Shown in pieces: positions 1 through 6,694 of a DNA stretch of 10,602 nucleotides; the first letter of the stretch is position 1, and every line of letters starts with the position of its first letter. Below the pieces are notes generated by a model. It was not told the origin of the DNA and ran no database searches. It saw nothing but the letters and a program-made list of their open reading frames with translations. The DNA lies in assembly GCA_028290685.1 (NCBI GenBank), contig JAQGJI010000144.1, forward strand, positions 1 through 10,602, written 5' to 3'. The DNA is from Devosia sp. GTDB lineage: Bacteria; Pseudomonadota; Alphaproteobacteria; Rhizobiales; Devosiaceae. Position numbers and translations under genes: made by a program.

Positions 1-877
1 AATCGACGCGCACGGCAAGATAGGCGTCCTCGGTGCGCGGGCGTGCCCGCACGCCAAAGGCCGAGGCCATCTCAACCGTGTCGGTGATATGAAGATAATG
101 GGCAAAGGTTTCGGCGAAATCTTCCCAGGGGTGGGACGTTGCATAGGCGCTGATATAGGTTTGCGGCCAGCCCGGCGGAGCGCCGCGGGCGTAATGGTTC
201 TCCAGGGCAAGGTTGTAGTCCGCCCTCTCATCGCCAAACAGCGTTCGGAAGCGCTCAAGGGGCGCGCGGTCAGCCACCAGCAAATCCCAATAATGATGGC
301 CGATCTCATGGCGGAAGTGACCCAGAAGGGTGCGGTAGGGCTCGCCCATGCGGGTTCGGCGGCTTTCCCGCTCGGCGTCGTCGGCCTCGGCCAGGGCGAT
401 GGTGATGATGCCGTTTTCGTGGCCGGTCATGACCGGAAGGCCCGCTACCGGCATATCCGCCAGAAAGCGGAACGACAGGCCATGCGCGGGGTCCTGGGCG
501 CGGGTTTGCAGCGGCAGGTTCAGGCGCAGCAGCGAATAGAACAGCCGCTTCTTGGCGCGCTCGATGGTTTGCCAACGCTCCAGATTGGCTGGTTCGTCAA
601 TGGCCGGAATGGTGTCGTTGTGCCGGCAGGCAGCGCAAAAAAGCTCTCCTTCCGGGTGGGCCGGAACCAGCCAGTTGCAGGCGCCATACTGGGCGTTCTG
701 GCAAAACACGTAGGTCTCGCCAGGTAATGCGGGGCTGGACCAGACGCTGCCCTCCTGCACCAGCGAAACCAGGGCGTTTCGCTCCGGCACATAGCCCAGC
801 TGATGGCCGCAGCGCTCGCAGGAGGCATTCTCGAAATAAACTGTATTGCCGCAATGATCGCAGACAAAAAGCTTCAT
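1..877 (-). CDS. Putative zinc-binding metallopeptidase with N-terminal zinc ribbons (3' end outside window)
   Basis: The frame starts at the ATG at 877 and stays open to the window edge, giving 292 residues without a stop. Residues 1-25 hold a zinc ribbon (C6-x2-C9 and C20-x2-C23). A second cysteine set follows (C59, C67, C81, C84). A HEIGH motif at 190-194 supplies the usual HEXXH zinc ligands and catalytic glutamate. About 60 residues later the stretch HPWEDFAETFAHY (249-261) probably carries the third metal ligand. This layout matches the family annotated as putative zinc-binding metallopeptidase with an N-terminal zinc-ribbon domain, whose substrate is unknown. No signal peptide or membrane segment is visible, so a cytoplasmic protein is inferred. 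GAGG six bases before the ATG is a good ribosome binding site. The gene is divergent from the histidine kinase. The C-terminus is missing only because the window ends. Confidence 0.85.
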   Translation of the reverse strand, partial: MKLFVCDHCGNTVYFENASCERCGHQLGYVPERNALVSLVQEGSVWSSPALPGETYVFCQNAQYGACNWLVPAHPEGELFCAACRHNDTIPAIDEPANLERWQTIERAKKRLFYSLLRLNLPLQTRAQDPAHGLSFRFLADMPVAGLPVMTGHENGIITIALAEADDAERESRRTRMGEPYRTLLGHFRHEIGHHYWDLLVADRAPLERFRTLFGDERADYNLALENHYARGAPPGWPQTYISAYATSHPWEDFAETFAHYLHITDTVEMASAFGVRARPRTEDAYLAVRVD

Positions 878-934
878 GACCGGCCTCGGGCTGTGCCTGC
901 TGATAATGCGCAAGGGCAAGCACTGTTCCGCGCC

Positions 935-946
935 GCCATGCATGGC
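935..946. repeat. Perfect 12-bp palindrome GCCATGCATGGC
   Basis: GCCATGCATGGC equals its own reverse complement; the flanking bases do not extend it. Its near edge is about 58 bp upstream of the metallopeptidase start and it is about 70 bp before the candidate histidine-kinase promoter. That position would suit an operator for a dimeric regulator, but no regulator is identified and a 12-bp palindrome can occur by chance. Confidence 0.4.
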
Positions 947-1013
947 AGGGCCAAAATGGATTAGCCGGCCACCAAGAGCGCAGCGGGGAGGCAAAACAAA
1001 CCGTACAGGCAAG

Positions 1014-1041
1014 TTGGCACTGTATATGGTTCACCCACAAT
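1014..1041 (+). promoter_or_regulatory. Candidate sigma-70-type promoter for the histidine kinase
   Basis: TTGGCA (5 of 6 to TTGACA) is followed after 16 bp by CACAAT (4 of 6 to TATAAT), about 50 bp before the ATG at 1093. The same TTGGCAC also resembles a sigma-54 -24 box, but the dinucleotide at the -12 position is GG rather than GC, so sigma-70 use is preferred. Consensus matching by eye only. Confidence 0.3.
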
Positions 1042-1092
1042 CTGCCGGTGGCCTTGCCATCGCAGTGAACCCCGCCGGATGATCGCTGCCCC

Positions 1093-2163
1093 ATGAACCT
1101 TGTTGAAAATCCTGTTGATGCCCAGACCCTGGCCCAGGCCATCGTCAATACCATCGCCGAGCCTTTCCTGGTGCTGGACGCCCAATTGCGCGTTCTGGCG
1201 GCCAGCCGGTCATTTTACGAGACGTTCAAGGTCGACCCGGACAGCACGCGCGGTGAACTGTTGTATGCGCTGGGTGATGGACAATGGGACATCCCCGCGC
1301 TGCGGCTGCTGCTTGAAACCATCATTCCCCAGCAGGCGGCGATGGAAGGGTTCGAGGTTGAACACAATTTTCCCAATGTGGGCTGGCGCAGCATGCGGCT
1401 CAACGCCCGCAAGGTGCTTTATGAGACCGGCGGCTCGGCCACGATCCTTCTGGCCTTTCACGACGAAACTGCCCGTCGGGTCGTGGAGCGTGAAAAGGAA
1501 ACCCTGCAAATCCAGACCAACGAACTGCTGCGCCAGAAGCAGACCCTGCTCGACGAAATTCAGCATCGGGTTGCCAACAGCCTGCAGATCATTGCCAGCA
1601 TATTGATGCTGAAGGCGCGCGCGGTGAGCTCGGAGGAGGCCCGTAACCAGCTCAAGGATGCCCATCAGCGGGTGATTTCCATCGCTTCAGTGCAAAAGCA
1701 CCTGCACAATGGTGACGGGGTCGATCAGATCGAGGTCCGGAATTATCTGACCAAACTGTGCGAAAGCCTTGCCTCGATGGTGAGCGAGGGCCAGCCGATC
1801 CGTGTCGTGGTCCGATCTGATCCGGGCACTATCCCGTCCCGGGATGCAGTCAGTATCGGTTTGATCGTCACCGAATTGATGATCAACGCGATCAAATATG
1901 CGTTTCCCCTGGCGCGCCCGGATGCCCAGATCAGCGTCAGCTACGAAATGCAGGGCGAGGACTGGAAGCTGGTGGTTGCCGACAATGGCACCGGCAACCT
2001 CAGCGATCCGGCGATGCCGCCAGCCAGCGGATTGGGCACGGCAATCGTGCAGGCGCTGGTCCAGCAACTGAGCGCCCAGACCGAAACGAGTTCGCAAGCC
2101 AGCGGCATGACAGTGTCGGTGACCCGGGCCGCATTCACATCCAGGTTGCCGCTGGCCAGTTGA
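1093..2163 (+). CDS. PAS-domain sensor histidine kinase, HisKA_2 type
   Basis: This is a 356-residue soluble kinase. Residues ~15-125 look like a PAS sensor (NTIAEPFLVLDAQLRVLAAS near the start), followed by a coiled linker (~128-153). The phosphoacceptor box EIQHRVANSLQ lies at 155-165 with H158 the likely phosphorylated histidine; HRVxNSLQ is typical of the HisKA_2 class common in alphaproteobacteria. The ATPase domain shows an N box (ELMINAIKYAF, 261-271), a G1 box (DNGTG, 297-301) and a G2 box (GLGTAI, 313-318). No membrane segment is present, so the signal is probably intracellular. There is no receiver domain and no response regulator in the window, making it an orphan whose partner and output are unknown. 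The ribosome binding site before the ATG is weak. The gene ends 14 bp from the convergent flhA stop. Confidence 0.9.
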   Translation: MNLVENPVDAQTLAQAIVNTIAEPFLVLDAQLRVLAASRSFYETFKVDPDSTRGELLYALGDGQWDIPALRLLLETIIPQQAAMEGFEVEHNFPNVGWRSMRLNARKVLYETGGSATILLAFHDETARRVVEREKETLQIQTNELLRQKQTLLDEIQHRVANSLQIIASILMLKARAVSSEEARNQLKDAHQRVISIASVQKHLHNGDGVDQIEVRNYLTKLCESLASMVSEGQPIRVVVRSDPGTIPSRDAVSIGLIVTELMINAIKYAFPLARPDAQISVSYEMQGEDWKLVVADNGTGNLSDPAMPPASGLGTAIVQALVQQLSAQTETSSQASGMTVSVTRAAFTSRLPLAS

Positions 2164-2177
2164 GGCACAAGGCGGCT

Positions 2178-4310
2178 CTAGACGCTGCCCACGGTCTTGA
2201 GCCGGATCCGGGGGTGCACCTCGTTCTGGCTGAGCACCACGGTTTGCGGGCGGAAACGCTCGATGATCGAGCGAACGTGGGGGCGGATTGCCGGTGAGGT
2301 GATCAGCACGGGCAGTTCGCCCATCTGGGCGGCCCGTTCATAGGCGGACTGAATGGCGCCGATGAATTGCTGCAGGCGCGAGGGGGCCATGGCCAGATGC
2401 CGGTTGTCGCCTTCGCCCACCATGGCTTCGGCGAAGTCGCGCTCCCATTGCGGACCAAGGGTCAGGAGCGGCAGATTGCCATCTGGACCCAGATTTGCCG
2501 CGCAGAGCTGGCGCGCAAGGCGGCTGCGCACGTGTTCGGCGATGACCTGGACCGAGCGGCCGGGGCCGGCAATTTCGGCGATGCCTTCAAGGATGGTGGA
2601 CAGATCGCGGATCGAAATGCGCTCGTTGAGCAGCGTCTGCAGCACACGTTGCACACCCGAAACTGAAATCAGGCCCGGCACGATGTCTTCCACCAGCTTC
2701 TGTTGCTCCTTGGGCAGGCCTGCGAGCAGGGACTGCACATTGGCATAGCTGAGCAGGTCCGCGACATTGGCCTTGAGCACTTCGGTCAAATGCGTGGAAA
2801 TGACGGTCGATGGATCAATGATGGACAGGCCGCGCAGTTCGGCCTCATCACGCAGGGCGTGTTCGATCCAGGTGGCGGGCAGCCCAAACGTCGGCTCGGT
2901 AGTGTGGTGCCCCGGCAGGTCGATCTTGTTGCCATAGGGATCCATGACCATGAGCTGGTTGGCGTAAATCTCGCCAGCACCGGCTTCCACTTCCTTGATG
3001 CGGACCTTGTAGGCATTGGGCTCGAGCTGCATGTTGTCAAGAATGCGCACGGGCGGCATGATGAAGCCGAGCTCGCCCGCCAACTGGCGGCGCAGGGCCT
3101 TGATCTGCTCGGTGAGGCGGTCGGAGCCGTTTTCGTCTTCCTTGACCAGGGCAAGCAGGCCATAGCCCAGTTCGAGCTTGAGCTCGTCGATCTTGAGCGA
3201 GTCGGTGATCGGGGCTTCGCCCGGGGTGCCACCAGGGGCGCCGGGCTGCGAGGCGGCCTTGGCCAGGGCGCTGCTCGCATCAGCGGCCTTTTTGGTATCC
3301 TTGCTGCGGGCGGCGCGCCAGGCAACATAGCCAACCCCGCCGGCCAGAGCCATGAATGGAAGAAACGGCATGCCGGGCAGGAACGCCAGCGCGCCCATCA
3401 CGGCGGCGGACATGCCAAGCGCCCGCGGATAGCCGGTGAACTGGGCGGACAGCGCTTTGTCGGCCGAGCCGATGACGCCGGACTTGGACACCAGAATACC
3501 GGCCGCCGTGGACACGATCAGGGCTGGAATCTGGGAGACCAGACCATCCCCGATGGTGAGCAGCGTATAGACATTGCCCGCCTCGCCCAAGCTCAGACCC
3601 TCCTGCATCGTGCCGATCAGGATGCCGGCCGATACGTTGATGAAGGTGATGATGAGCCCGGCGATGGCGTCGCCGCGCACGAATTTGCTGGCGCCGTCCA
3701 TGTTGCCGAAAAAGGCGCTTTCGCCTTCAAGCTCGGCGCGGCGGCGCTTGGCGGTGTCTTCATCGATCAGGCCGGCTGAAAGATCGGCGTCGATGGCCAT
3801 CTGCTTGCCCGGCATGGCGTCGAGGCTGAAGCGGGCGGCGACTTCGGCAATACGGCCCGAGCCCTTGGTGATGACGATGAAGTTCACGATCACGAGGATG
3901 ATGAACACCACGACGCCGATAACGAAATTGCCGCCGGTGACGAAATTGTCGAAGGCCTCGATGACGTGGCCGGCAGCATGAGTGCCGTTATGGCCCTCGG
4001 ACAGGATCAGGCGCGTGGTGGCCAGGTTGAGACCCAGCCGCAGCATCGTCGCGATCAGCAGCACCGTGGGAAAGGACGAGAATTCCAGCGGCTTCTGGAT
4101 AAACAGGGCCGTCATCAGGATCATCACCGAAAAGACGATGGAGATCGCCAGCAAGGCATCCACCAGCAGCGCCGGCAGCGGCACGATGAGGATGACAATG
4201 AGCCCCATGACGCCCGTAGCGAGCGCAATGTCGCCCGAGCGCAGCATGTCGAACACTGAGCCGGCAGTGGGGATCTTGAACTTGGCGTGCTGGCCTGGGA
4301 GGTCGGTCAT
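2178..4310 (-). CDS. flhA: Flagellar biosynthesis protein FlhA (type III export gate)
   Basis: FlhA forms the cytoplasmic-membrane export gate that takes flagellar subunits from chaperones and uses the proton gradient for secretion. The 710-residue product has the normal family length. The N-terminal half carries several membrane segments (about 27-70, 80-100, 128-148, 214-235, 255-275, 296-330). Family signatures are RLGLNLATTRLIL (91-103), the cytoplasmic FHIPEP loop from 151 (SGRIAEVAARFSLDAMPGKQ) and FGNMDGASKFVRGDAIAG (201-218). A Gly/Pro/Ala-rich linker at ~340-370 joins the membrane part to the C-terminal domain that docks export substrates. It is the last gene of the operon, beginning 7 bp after flbD stops and lacking a strong ribosome binding site, so translation probably depends on coupling. 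It ends with TAG only 14 bp from the convergent kinase gene, leaving no room for a separate terminator. Confidence 0.97.
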   Translation of the reverse strand: MTDLPGQHAKFKIPTAGSVFDMLRSGDIALATGVMGLIVILIVPLPALLVDALLAISIVFSVMILMTALFIQKPLEFSSFPTVLLIATMLRLGLNLATTRLILSEGHNGTHAAGHVIEAFDNFVTGGNFVIGVVVFIILVIVNFIVITKGSGRIAEVAARFSLDAMPGKQMAIDADLSAGLIDEDTAKRRRAELEGESAFFGNMDGASKFVRGDAIAGLIITFINVSAGILIGTMQEGLSLGEAGNVYTLLTIGDGLVSQIPALIVSTAAGILVSKSGVIGSADKALSAQFTGYPRALGMSAAVMGALAFLPGMPFLPFMALAGGVGYVAWRAARSKDTKKAADASSALAKAASQPGAPGGTPGEAPITDSLKIDELKLELGYGLLALVKEDENGSDRLTEQIKALRRQLAGELGFIMPPVRILDNMQLEPNAYKVRIKEVEAGAGEIYANQLMVMDPYGNKIDLPGHHTTEPTFGLPATWIEHALRDEAELRGLSIIDPSTVISTHLTEVLKANVADLLSYANVQSLLAGLPKEQQKLVEDIVPGLISVSGVQRVLQTLLNERISIRDLSTILEGIAEIAGPGRSVQVIAEHVRSRLARQLCAANLGPDGNLPLLTLGPQWERDFAEAMVGEGDNRHLAMAPSRLQQFIGAIQSAYERAAQMGELPVLITSPAIRPHVRSIIERFRPQTVVLSQNEVHPRIRLKTVGSV

Positions 4311-4317
4311 CTAGTGG

Positions 4318-5685
4318 TCAGGCCACGTTCCGGCGTTCGCCGGGTTCGGGGACATTGGCGCCGTCATCGGCATATTGGTTGAGCTTGTTGCGCAGCGTGC
4401 GGATGGAGATGCCCAGGATGTTGGCGGCGTGGGTGCGGTTGCCCAGGGTGTGATCGAGGGTATCGAGGATGAGATCGCGCTCCACATCGGCGACGGTGCG
4501 GCCGACCAGCGCGGCCGACATGGAGTTCGCCGTCTGGGCGAGCTGGGCCGACAGCGAACTGGCCGCTGCAACTTCGCTCAGGCCCATGCCGTCGGGCAGA
4601 ACGATCGCGTCGGGGCCGATGACATTGCCCGAGGAAAGCAGAACAGCGCGGTGCAGCGTGTTTTCAAGTTCGCGTACGTTGCCCGGCCAGGGCGCCTTGA
4701 GGAGGGCGTCGCGGGCATCGGGCGACAGCATGCGGGAGGGCAGGCTGTTGGCCTTGGAATATTTGGCGACGAAATGTTCCGAGAGCGCCACGATATCGCC
4801 GGGCCGATCGCGCAGGGCGGGGAGCTTGAGATTGATGACATTGAGGCGAAACAGCAGATCCTCGCGGAATGTGCCCTCGCGTACCGCTTCACTCAGATTG
4901 CGGTTGGAAGTGGCGAGGATGCGAATATCGACCGGCACCGGCTTGCCGCCGCCGACGCGGTCAATCAGCCGTTCCTGGATGGCGCGCAGCAGCTTGGCCT
5001 GCAGCCGCACATCCATTTCCGAGATCTCATCGAGCAGCAGCGTGCCGCCCGAGGCTTCCTCGAACTTGCCGATGCGACGGGCCACGGCGCCGGTGAAAGC
5101 ACCCTTCTCGTGGCCGAACAGTTCGGACTCGAGCAGTGCCTCGGGAATGGCGGCGCAGTTGATGGAGATAAACGGCTTGTTGGCGCGCCTGGAGCGGGCA
5201 TGGACGTATTTGGCGATGACTTCCTTGCCGGTGCCCGATTCGCCGGTGATCAGGATGGAGGCATCGGATGGGGCGATCTGGTCCGCCATCTTGACGATGC
5301 GTTCCATGGCCGGGTCACGAAACAGAAAGTCCGAGCTTTCGCGCGCCACGGCGGCAATGACGGCCGCGATCAGCTCGGCGTCGGGCGGCAAGGGGATGTA
5401 TTCCTTGGCGCCCGCCCGGATGGCATTGACGGCAGCAGCGGCATTGGCCTCGACGCCGCAGGCGACCACCGGAATGGCGATGCGCTCGGCCTGCAGCCCG
5501 GCAATCAGGGCGGCAATGTCCATCACGACATCGCACAGCAGCAGATCGGCTCCGCGGCCCGCACGCAGCGCCGCCAGGGCGATTTCGACCGACGGGGCAT
5601 GGGCAACCTTGGCCCCGCCATTCATGGCCATCTTGGTGGCTTCGCTGAGTTGCCCCTCAAGGGCCCCGATGATGAGTAGACGCAT
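4318..5685 (-). CDS. flbD: Sigma-54-dependent flagellar transcriptional activator FlbD-like
   Basis: This 455-residue activator of sigma-54 RNA polymerase has three parts. Residues 1-115 form a receiver-like domain. Residues ~123-345 form the AAA+ domain, with Walker A GESGTGKE (148-155), the sigma-54 contact loop GAFTGA (195-200), Walker B GGTLLLDE (213-220) and PGNVRELEN (334-342). A Fis-type helix-turn-helix lies at ~400-438 (NRTHAANILGISIRTLRNKL). Only D52 resembles the phosphorylation site: the acidic pair after strand 1 is replaced by GALE, and the conserved lysine of the KP motif is leucine (YIPLP, 96-100). Such a degenerate receiver fits FlbD, which in Caulobacter is controlled by the partner FliX. 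The position after fliN is the classical one for flbD. GGGAGG directly after the fliN stop, five bases before the ATG, is a strong ribosome binding site. Confidence 0.9.
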   Translation of the reverse strand: MRLLIIGALEGQLSEATKMAMNGGAKVAHAPSVEIALAALRAGRGADLLLCDVVMDIAALIAGLQAERIAIPVVACGVEANAAAAVNAIRAGAKEYIPLPPDAELIAAVIAAVARESSDFLFRDPAMERIVKMADQIAPSDASILITGESGTGKEVIAKYVHARSRRANKPFISINCAAIPEALLESELFGHEKGAFTGAVARRIGKFEEASGGTLLLDEISEMDVRLQAKLLRAIQERLIDRVGGGKPVPVDIRILATSNRNLSEAVREGTFREDLLFRLNVINLKLPALRDRPGDIVALSEHFVAKYSKANSLPSRMLSPDARDALLKAPWPGNVRELENTLHRAVLLSSGNVIGPDAIVLPDGMGLSEVAAASSLSAQLAQTANSMSAALVGRTVADVERDLILDTLDHTLGNRTHAANILGISIRTLRNKLNQYADDGANVPEPGERRNVA

Positions 5686-5690
5686 CCTGG

Positions 5691-5696
5691 CCTCCC
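5691..5696 (-). promoter_or_regulatory. Ribosome binding site of flbD (GGGAGG)
   Basis: GGGAGG follows the fliN TAA without a gap and lies five bases before the flbD ATG at 5685. It confirms that start and gives flbD its own strong initiation signal inside the operon. Confidence 0.75.
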
Positions 5697-6044
5697 TTAT
5701 TGTGGTTTGATGATTTCAGTCATGGTGACCCCGAGCTTGCCGTCGACCAGCACGATTTCTCCGCGGGCCACCAAGCGCTCGTTGATCAAAATCTCGACGG
5801 CCTCGCCGACCTGGCGGTCCAGCTCGATGACGGTGCCGGTGTCGAGCTTGAGCAGGGCGCTGACCGGCATCTTGGTGCGCCCGAGCACGACCGAGATGCG
5901 GACGGGAACATCAAACACCGCCTCCAAGTCCGCGGCGGTGCGCTCGAGATAGCTTTCCGGGCCGCTGCTCCGCCCGGCGGGGGACATTTCTTCGAAGTTC
6001 ATGTCTTCACGCATGGTGATGTCGCTGGGATCGGACGCGTTCAA
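5697..6044 (-). CDS. fliN: Flagellar motor switch protein FliN (TTG start)
   Basis: FliN forms the lower C ring of the flagellar switch, binding FliM and FliH and helping set rotation direction and export. The 115-residue product has a variable acidic N-terminus (1-37) followed by the SpoA/FliN fold (~40-113), with characteristic FDVPVRISVVLGRTKMPVSA (44-63), IELDRQVGEAVEILINERLV (73-92) and a closing GKLGVTMTEI. I place the start at the TTG at 6044 because AGGAGAG lies six bases upstream, whereas the ATGs at 6014 and 6002 have no ribosome binding site. The TTG overlaps the fliH TGA by two bases, which favours coupled translation. If an ATG were used instead, only the unconserved N-terminus would be shorter by 10 or 14 residues. 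Confidence 0.92.
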   Translation of the reverse strand: MNASDPSDITMREDMNFEEMSPAGRSSGPESYLERTAADLEAVFDVPVRISVVLGRTKMPVSALLKLDTGTVIELDRQVGEAVEILINERLVARGEIVLVDGKLGVTMTEIIKPQ

Positions 6045-6694
6045 TGGCCGCTCTCCTGTTGCTGGGCCCTGCTCCGCGCAGCGGCGAGGTAGGCTGTGAT
6101 CTTGCTGTCGATGTCCCTGGATACCGCGCCGATGTCGCGCACCAGACCGCCATCGACCCATTCGAGCTTGCCGTCGCCCAATCGGATGTCGGGGTCGCCC
6201 ATCACGACCAGGCGGCCGGAAAAACCGGACGTCTGCATGTGGGCCGTCGCGATGTCGCGGATCTGATCGGCAATGGCGGGGTTGCAGCGCACGACCAGAT
6301 GCGGCACCCCATCAAGGCTCTGCATGCACTCGGCGATCAAGGCGTCGAGTTCGATGGTGGGGAAGCGTGCCAAAAGGTGCAAGGCAAGCTTGCGCCCGAT
6401 GCTGGCAGCCAACTCGATCGCATCACGTTTGGCGCCCAGGCTTGCATCATCGAGCGCCGCCGCCATTGCAGCGGTTTGCGTGGCCAGCGTTCCGGCTGCG
6501 GCGGCCAGGGTCTGGGCTGCCATGGAGGTTGCGTTACGCTCGCCGGCGGCCAGGCCTTCTGCGTATGCATCCTGGCGTGCCTGAGCAACAAGCTGGGCAA
6601 CCAGATCCTCGGGAATGGCGGGCTTGGGCGGGGCGGCAGTGCGCCGTTCGCCCAAATCCAGATCGAAGGTGAAGCGGGCGGGACTTGCCATCAT
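6041..6694 (-). CDS. fliH: Flagellar assembly protein FliH (FlbE-type)
   Basis: FliH binds and regulates the export ATPase FliI and tethers it to the C ring through FliN. The 217-residue protein is alanine-rich and probably helical through ~28-110 (QDAYAEGLAAGERNATSMAA at 41-60), as expected of the elongated FliH stalk. A C-terminal domain of FliH/V-type ATPase E-subunit character follows, ending in RLGDGKLEWVDGG (171-183) and a helix from ~185. The family is poorly conserved, so the assignment rests on these traits plus position between fliG and fliN, where the Caulobacter operon has fliH (flbE). The start ATG overlaps the fliG TGA (ATGA); a second ATG follows at once. The gene for its partner FliI is not in the window. 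Confidence 0.85.
   Translation of the reverse strand: MMASPARFTFDLDLGERRTAAPPKPAIPEDLVAQLVAQARQDAYAEGLAAGERNATSMAAQTLAAAAGTLATQTAAMAAALDDASLGAKRDAIELAASIGRKLALHLLARFPTIELDALIAECMQSLDGVPHLVVRCNPAIADQIRDIATAHMQTSGFSGRLVVMGDPDIRLGDGKLEWVDGGLVRDIGAVSRDIDSKITAYLAAARSRAQQQESGH
6051..6057 (-). promoter_or_regulatory. Ribosome binding site that selects the fliN TTG start (AGGAGAG)
   Basis: AGGAGAG lies within the last codons of fliH, six bases before the TTG at 6044. No comparable purine-rich site precedes the downstream ATGs, so this motif decides the fliN start. Confidence 0.7.

Larger units (their letters stand above)
878..1092. promoter_or_regulatory. Divergent intergenic control region, metallopeptidase / histidine kinase
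   Basis: This 215-bp stretch separates two genes pointing away from each other, so both promoters should lie here. It holds a perfect 12-bp palindrome at 935-946 and a candidate promoter at 1014-1041, listed separately. The short frames across it have no recognisable protein character. I see no tRNA, riboswitch or terminator signature. Confidence 0.6.

Noticed and set aside
89..727. 212-residue plus-strand open frame opposite the metallopeptidase
   Set aside because: The minus-strand frame has zinc-ribbon cysteines and HEXXH; the plus frame is low-complexity and motif-free.
1014..1030. Sigma-54 promoter TTGGCAC upstream of the histidine kinase
   Set aside because: The -24 box is good, but the -12 position has GG instead of the nearly invariant GC; a sigma-70-type reading fits better.
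2703..3779. 358-residue plus-strand open frame opposite flhA
   Set aside because: Rich in His, Gln and Gly, typical of reverse-frame translation of a GC-rich gene; flhA is certain here.
4375..5710. Two long plus-strand open frames (434 and 413 residues) opposite flbD
   Set aside because: They are antisense shadows of a strongly supported AAA+ gene in high-GC sequence; their translations have no domain character.
5697..6161. 154-residue extension of fliN into fliH
   Set aside because: The added part is fliH read in another frame; the TTG at 6044 has the ribosome binding site.
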